Source: Oceanospirillum sp964342385 (GTDB lineage Bacteria; Pseudomonadota; Gammaproteobacteria; Pseudomonadales; Halomonadaceae). From it: a stretch of DNA of 64,000 nucleotides. Positions 60,906 through 64,000 of the stretch are shown in pieces (positions within the stretch are counted from its first letter, which is position 1; each line of letters begins with the position of its first letter). The notes beneath the pieces are model-generated. The model did no database searches. It saw only the letters and a list, made by a program, of their open reading frames with translations, and had not been told where the DNA came from. The stretch covers positions 47,294-111,293 of the forward strand of contig CAYFGP010000006.1 in assembly GCA_964342385.1 (NCBI GenBank). Direction: 5' to 3'. The position numbers were made by a program, and so were the translations under genes.

Positions 60906-63053
60906 TTAGAAGAAGGTTTTACCTTCAGCTGCCATGGCACGCATCTTCTCAGTTGGCTGGTACAGGGCACCCAGTTCCGGCGCATACTTATCAGCCATGG
61001 CACAGAAGGCTTCCAGACCCATGCTGTCGATATAACGCAGGGCACCACCGTGGAATGGAGGGAAACCAATACCGAAGATCAGACCCATATCGGCTTCAGC
61101 AGCGTTTTCAACAATGCCATCTTCCAGACAACGTACGGTTTCGATACACAGAGGAATCATCATACGCTCGATGATCTCTTCGTCAGTCAGCTCACGCTGA
61201 TCCTGAACCAGAGGTTTCAACAGCTCGTAAGCGCCTTCATCAGTCGCTTTCTTCGGACGACCCTTACGGTCTTCTTCGTAAGCGTAGAAGCCCAGCTTGT
61301 TCTTCTGACCCAAACGCTCAGCACCAAACATCACGCTCAGAGCCGTCTCGCCTTCACGAGCCATACGATCCGGGAAGCCCGCCGCCATTACATTGTTGGC
61401 GTGCTCAGCGGTATCCATGCCCACAACGTCCAGCAGGTAAGCAGGACCCATTGGCCAGCCGAATTTCTCCATGATCTTATCCACACGCTGGAAGTCAGCG
61501 CCGTGTTCGATCAGGCTCATAAAGCCGCCGAAGTAAGGGAACAGAATACGGTTTACCAGGAAGCCCGGACAGTCATTCACAACAACCGGGGTTTTGCCCA
61601 TCTTCTTAGCGTAAGCAACGGTCGCTGCAATGGCTTTTTCGCTGGTCTTTTCACCACGAATCACCTCAACCAGTGGCATCTTGTTCACTGGGTTAAAGAA
61701 GTGCATACCACAGAAGTTTTCCGGACGCTTCAGGTTCTCTGCCAGAGATGTGATAGAGATGGTCGAAGTGTTAGACGTCAGGATGGTATCTTCAGTCACC
61801 TGATCTTCCAGCTCGGCCAGCACCGCACCTTTGATCTTAGGATTCTCAACAACCGCTTCCACGACCAGATCCACATCACCGAAGTCGCCGTAGCTCAGGG
61901 TAGGACGGATTGCATTCAGGGCATCCGCCATCTGCTCAGGCTTCATGCGCTTACGCTCAACACGCTTAGCCAGCAGTTTTTTCGCTTCACTCAAACCCAG
62001 CTGAATGGCATCTTCATTGATGTCTTTCATAATGATCGGCGTGCCTTTATAGGCAGACTGGTAAGCGATTCCACCGCCCATAATACCTGCGCCCAATACC
62101 GCAGCCTTGTTCACTGGCTGAGCATCTTTCTCGTAAGCACCGGACTTTTTCTTCAGGTATTGATCATTCAGGAACAGACCCACCAGGCTATTAGCCACAG
62201 AGGTACGCGCCATACGAGCAAAGCATTTAGCTTCCGCTTTCTGTGCTTTTTCACGACCTTCGCCAGCACCTTTCTGGATGCTCTTAATCGCTTCCAGTGG
62301 CGCAGGGTAATGACGACCTGCTTGCGCAGCCACAACACCTTTCGCAGTTTCGAAAGACATCATGGTTTCAATCATATTCAGTTTCAGCGGCTCCAGTTTT
62401 TCCTGACGCTTGGTTTTCCAGTCCAGGTTACCGGCATTGGCTTCTTTCACCAGATCAATCGCCGCCGCACGCAGTTGTTCAGGGGCAACCACTGCATCAA
62501 TAGCACCTTCTTTCAGTGCTGCTTCTGCTTTTTTCTCTTTAGTGGCACAGATCCACTCAATGGCATTGTCGTTACCGATAATACGTGGCAGACGAACAGT
62601 ACCGCCCCAACCAGGGATAATGCCCAATTTTACTTCTGGCAGACCGACACGTGCGCTAGGAGAAGCCACGCGGTAATCCGTACACAGGCAGATCTCAAAA
62701 CCGCCGCCCAGTGCAATGCCGTTAATAGCAGTAACAGTCGGATATGGCAGATCTTCAACACGGTTGAAAACCTCGTGTACCGCCATATTCATGGCAACCA
62801 GCTCTTCTTCAGACTGGCCAAATGCGTCAGTGAACTCAGTGATGTCCGCACCAACGATAAAAACGTCTTTCGCACTGCTGACCACCAGACCTTTCAGGCC
62901 TTGTGCTTGTTGCAGCGCTTCTGTCGCTGCACCCAGCTCTTCAATGGTTACACGGTTGAATTTGTTAACTGACTCGCCTTGCAGATCAAAGACCAGTTCC
63001 GCAATACCGCCTTCAATCTCTTTTACCGTGATGGCTTTACCTGCGTAAATCAT
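60906..63053 (-). CDS. fadB: Fatty-acid oxidation complex alpha subunit FadB
   Basis: This 715-aa multifunctional enzyme combines an N-terminal enoyl-CoA hydratase/isomerase (GADITEF, ALGGGFEICLCTDYR) with a 3-hydroxyacyl-CoA dehydrogenase having the Rossmann motif AAVLGAGIMGGGIAY and HFFNPVNKMPLVEV. The start ATG 63053 (MIYAGKAITV) matches the N-terminus of other FadB proteins and follows GGGAG; the open frame runs 14 codons further. Confidence 0.96.
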   Translation of the reverse strand: MIYAGKAITVKEIEGGIAELVFDLQGESVNKFNRVTIEELGAATEALQQAQGLKGLVVSSAKDVFIVGADITEFTDAFGQSEEELVAMNMAVHEVFNRVEDLPYPTVTAINGIALGGGFEICLCTDYRVASPSARVGLPEVKLGIIPGWGGTVRLPRIIGNDNAIEWICATKEKKAEAALKEGAIDAVVAPEQLRAAAIDLVKEANAGNLDWKTKRQEKLEPLKLNMIETMMSFETAKGVVAAQAGRHYPAPLEAIKSIQKGAGEGREKAQKAEAKCFARMARTSVANSLVGLFLNDQYLKKKSGAYEKDAQPVNKAAVLGAGIMGGGIAYQSAYKGTPIIMKDINEDAIQLGLSEAKKLLAKRVERKRMKPEQMADALNAIRPTLSYGDFGDVDLVVEAVVENPKIKGAVLAELEDQVTEDTILTSNTSTISITSLAENLKRPENFCGMHFFNPVNKMPLVEVIRGEKTSEKAIAATVAYAKKMGKTPVVVNDCPGFLVNRILFPYFGGFMSLIEHGADFQRVDKIMEKFGWPMGPAYLLDVVGMDTAEHANNVMAAGFPDRMAREGETALSVMFGAERLGQKNKLGFYAYEEDRKGRPKKATDEGAYELLKPLVQDQRELTDEEIIERMMIPLCIETVRCLEDGIVENAAEADMGLIFGIGFPPFHGGALRYIDSMGLEAFCAMADKYAPELGALYQPTEKMRAMAAEGKTFF

Positions 63054-63655
63054 CCACTGTTCTCCCAATTGGGTAAGATGCTGTTCATTCAGCAAGCGAC
63101 TTAATCGTTATTGTTATGATTGAGCAGCCACTGAAGCCTGTAATCCTTCTGTATTGTCTGCTTCTTGCGCCTCTGAAATCAGATCAGTCAGCGTTTCATA
63201 CAAGCAATTCATACAGTCGTTTGATTTATGGATTTTACAATGCGTGAAAAAGGCAAAACTGTCAAACTCTTTCTCTTAAAATTTTAGTGCCAATTTGCGA
63301 CTTGGGAGTCATTTCTGACGACATCTTGCAGTAAAAAATGACGACTTAGTGGCAAAAGCACACTGGAATCACAGGTTAGCGCGTTCTAATAGGATCGCTT
63401 GCGCCATAAGAAAAGACAGAGAAGGAAAATTAATTGGAATCGACGGATTGATTAAAGGTGAATAGAAGGTAAATCTATTGCTGGTCGAGCTGTAGCAAAC
63501 ATAGGCAATATAAAAAGCCTATAAAGTAGGAAGCCGATAAATAAGAAAGCAGACAACAAGTAAAGGTAGCAGGAAGATAAGGCAGCGAAGCGAAAAATAA
63601 ACAACAGGCACAAAAAAAGCCGATGTTTCGTTGGAAACATCGGCTTTTCAGAATT
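63054..63655. other. Intergenic region between fadB and tRNA-Asn
   Basis: About 600 nt. It should contain the fadB promoter and, at its right end, the tRNA terminator. I see no convincing PsrA/FadR site and no gene; a 62-codon frame at 63452-63640 reads through the terminator stem and is rejected. Confidence 0.4.
63613..63649 (-). terminator. Terminator of tRNA-Asn copy 1
   Basis: AAAGCCGATGTTTC-GTTG-GAAACATCGGCTTT is a 14-bp stem with A-run and T-run flanks, immediately downstream of the tRNA on the minus strand. Confidence 0.9.
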
Positions 63656-63731
63656 TGGCTCCCCGAGCAGGACTCGAACCTGCGACCAATAGATTAACAG
63701 TCTACTGCTCTACCAACTGAGCTATCAGGGA
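63656..63731 (-). tRNA. tRNA-Asn (GTT)
   Basis: 76 nt including encoded CCA. The minus strand starts TCCCTGATAGCTCAG and has anticodon loop CTGTTAA (GTT). The T-loop is GGTTCGAGTCC, and the acceptor stem TCCCTGA pairs with TCGGGGA with one G-U. A second copy follows. Confidence 0.96.
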
Positions 63732-63911
63732 TCTCTCTAAGAGATGGACATATAATACTGTTATCCATTTGAATTGCAACACTTTTTTAAAATAATTATC
63801 CAAAAGTGCTATTTCACAATTACTTTGAATAGAATCTGGCACAGGCTAGGTCTAATCAGCTAAACAACACTTAAACGGACCAAGCTAAAGCCTAAAAATT
63901 CGACCATAAAA

Positions 63912-63943
63912 AAAGCCGATGTTTCGTTAGAAACATCGGCTTT
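63912..63943 (-). terminator. Terminator of tRNA-Asn copy 2
   Basis: The same stem as at 63613 with a GTTA loop in place of GTTG, flanked by A- and T-runs. Confidence 0.9.
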
Positions 63944-63951
63944 TTAGAATT

Positions 63952-64000
63952 TGGCTCCCCGAGCAGGACTCGAACCTGCGACCAATAGATTAACAGTCTA
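63952..64000 (-). tRNA. tRNA-Asn (GTT), partial at window edge
   Basis: The visible 49 nt (3' part including CCA, T-arm and anticodon) are identical to the copy at 63656-63731. The 5' end lies outside the window. Confidence 0.93.

Noticed and set aside
59724..62972. 1082-codon open frame on the plus strand antisense to fadA and fadB
   Set aside because: It lies entirely opposite two well-recognised genes, is rich in His/Arg/Gln/Thr as expected of an antisense shadow, and has no recognisable domain or Shine-Dalgarno.
63452..63640. 62-codon hydrophobic minus-strand frame next to tRNA-Asn
   Set aside because: Its first codons lie in the tRNA terminator stem and it has no ribosome-binding site.

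Overview
The window reads as chromosome from a marine-type gammaproteobacterium, most likely of the Oceanospirillales. This is inferred from moderate GC, a fadBA operon, the rnt-motY pair and a complete choline-O-sulfate locus; no rRNA is present to settle it. Housekeeping genes (argF, grxD, a 2-Cys peroxiredoxin, rnt, motY, argG, fadBA, tRNA-Asn) are interspersed with two unusual peptide- or protein-modification loci.

Region by region. 1-3.0 kb: the end of an ornithine cyclodeaminase-like gene, an agmatine deiminase-family gene, a MarR regulator and a GST. 3.5-7.9 kb: a three-gene operon of a 764-aa ferritin-like protein with a Cys/Gly-rich C-terminal segment, an MNIO (DUF692) enzyme and its DUF2063-type partner. 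A strong hairpin separates the first gene from the enzymes. 8.1-9.8 kb: a PSD/PsiD-like pyruvoyl decarboxylase and a small membrane protein. 9.9-10.1 kb: a three-repeat CRISPR-like array with no cas genes. 10.6-15.2 kb: a DapA-family lyase and a PotABC-type transporter lacking a binding protein. 15.5-24 kb: a DUF4442 protein, an FbpC-like ATPase and housekeeping genes. 23.3-31.4 kb: choline-O-sulfate utilisation (LysR regulator, betC, choX, choW, choV, SulP).

31.6-55.3 kb is the most striking part. It is a RiPP locus of the TOMM (thiazole/oxazole-modified peptide) type. It has four paralogous E1-like/YcaO fusion cyclodehydratases, two precursor-like proteins that share only a PPKP...DY...G...PFT C-terminus, a thiazolinyl-imide-reductase-like protein, a SAM methyltransferase, a PhyH-type 2OG dioxygenase and an asparagine-synthetase-like enzyme. 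Two tandem ~1380-aa kinase / cyclase-homology / STAND-ATPase proteins complete it. The genes lie in three transcription units: asnB-YcaO1 (-), MT-PhyH-precursor1-YcaO2-YcaO3 (+), and kinase2-kinase1-precursor2-reductase-YcaO4 (-). I see no exporter, leader protease or SagB-type dehydrogenase. The presence of a reductase suggests a partly reduced (thiazolidine-like) product rather than, or in addition to, azoles.

55.5-64 kb: two membrane diguanylate cyclases, an Rpn-type nuclease/transposase-like protein, fadA/fadB, and tRNA-Asn copies, each followed by the same terminator hairpin. An 81-82-nt palindromic repeat occurs at both ends of the window in opposite orientation.
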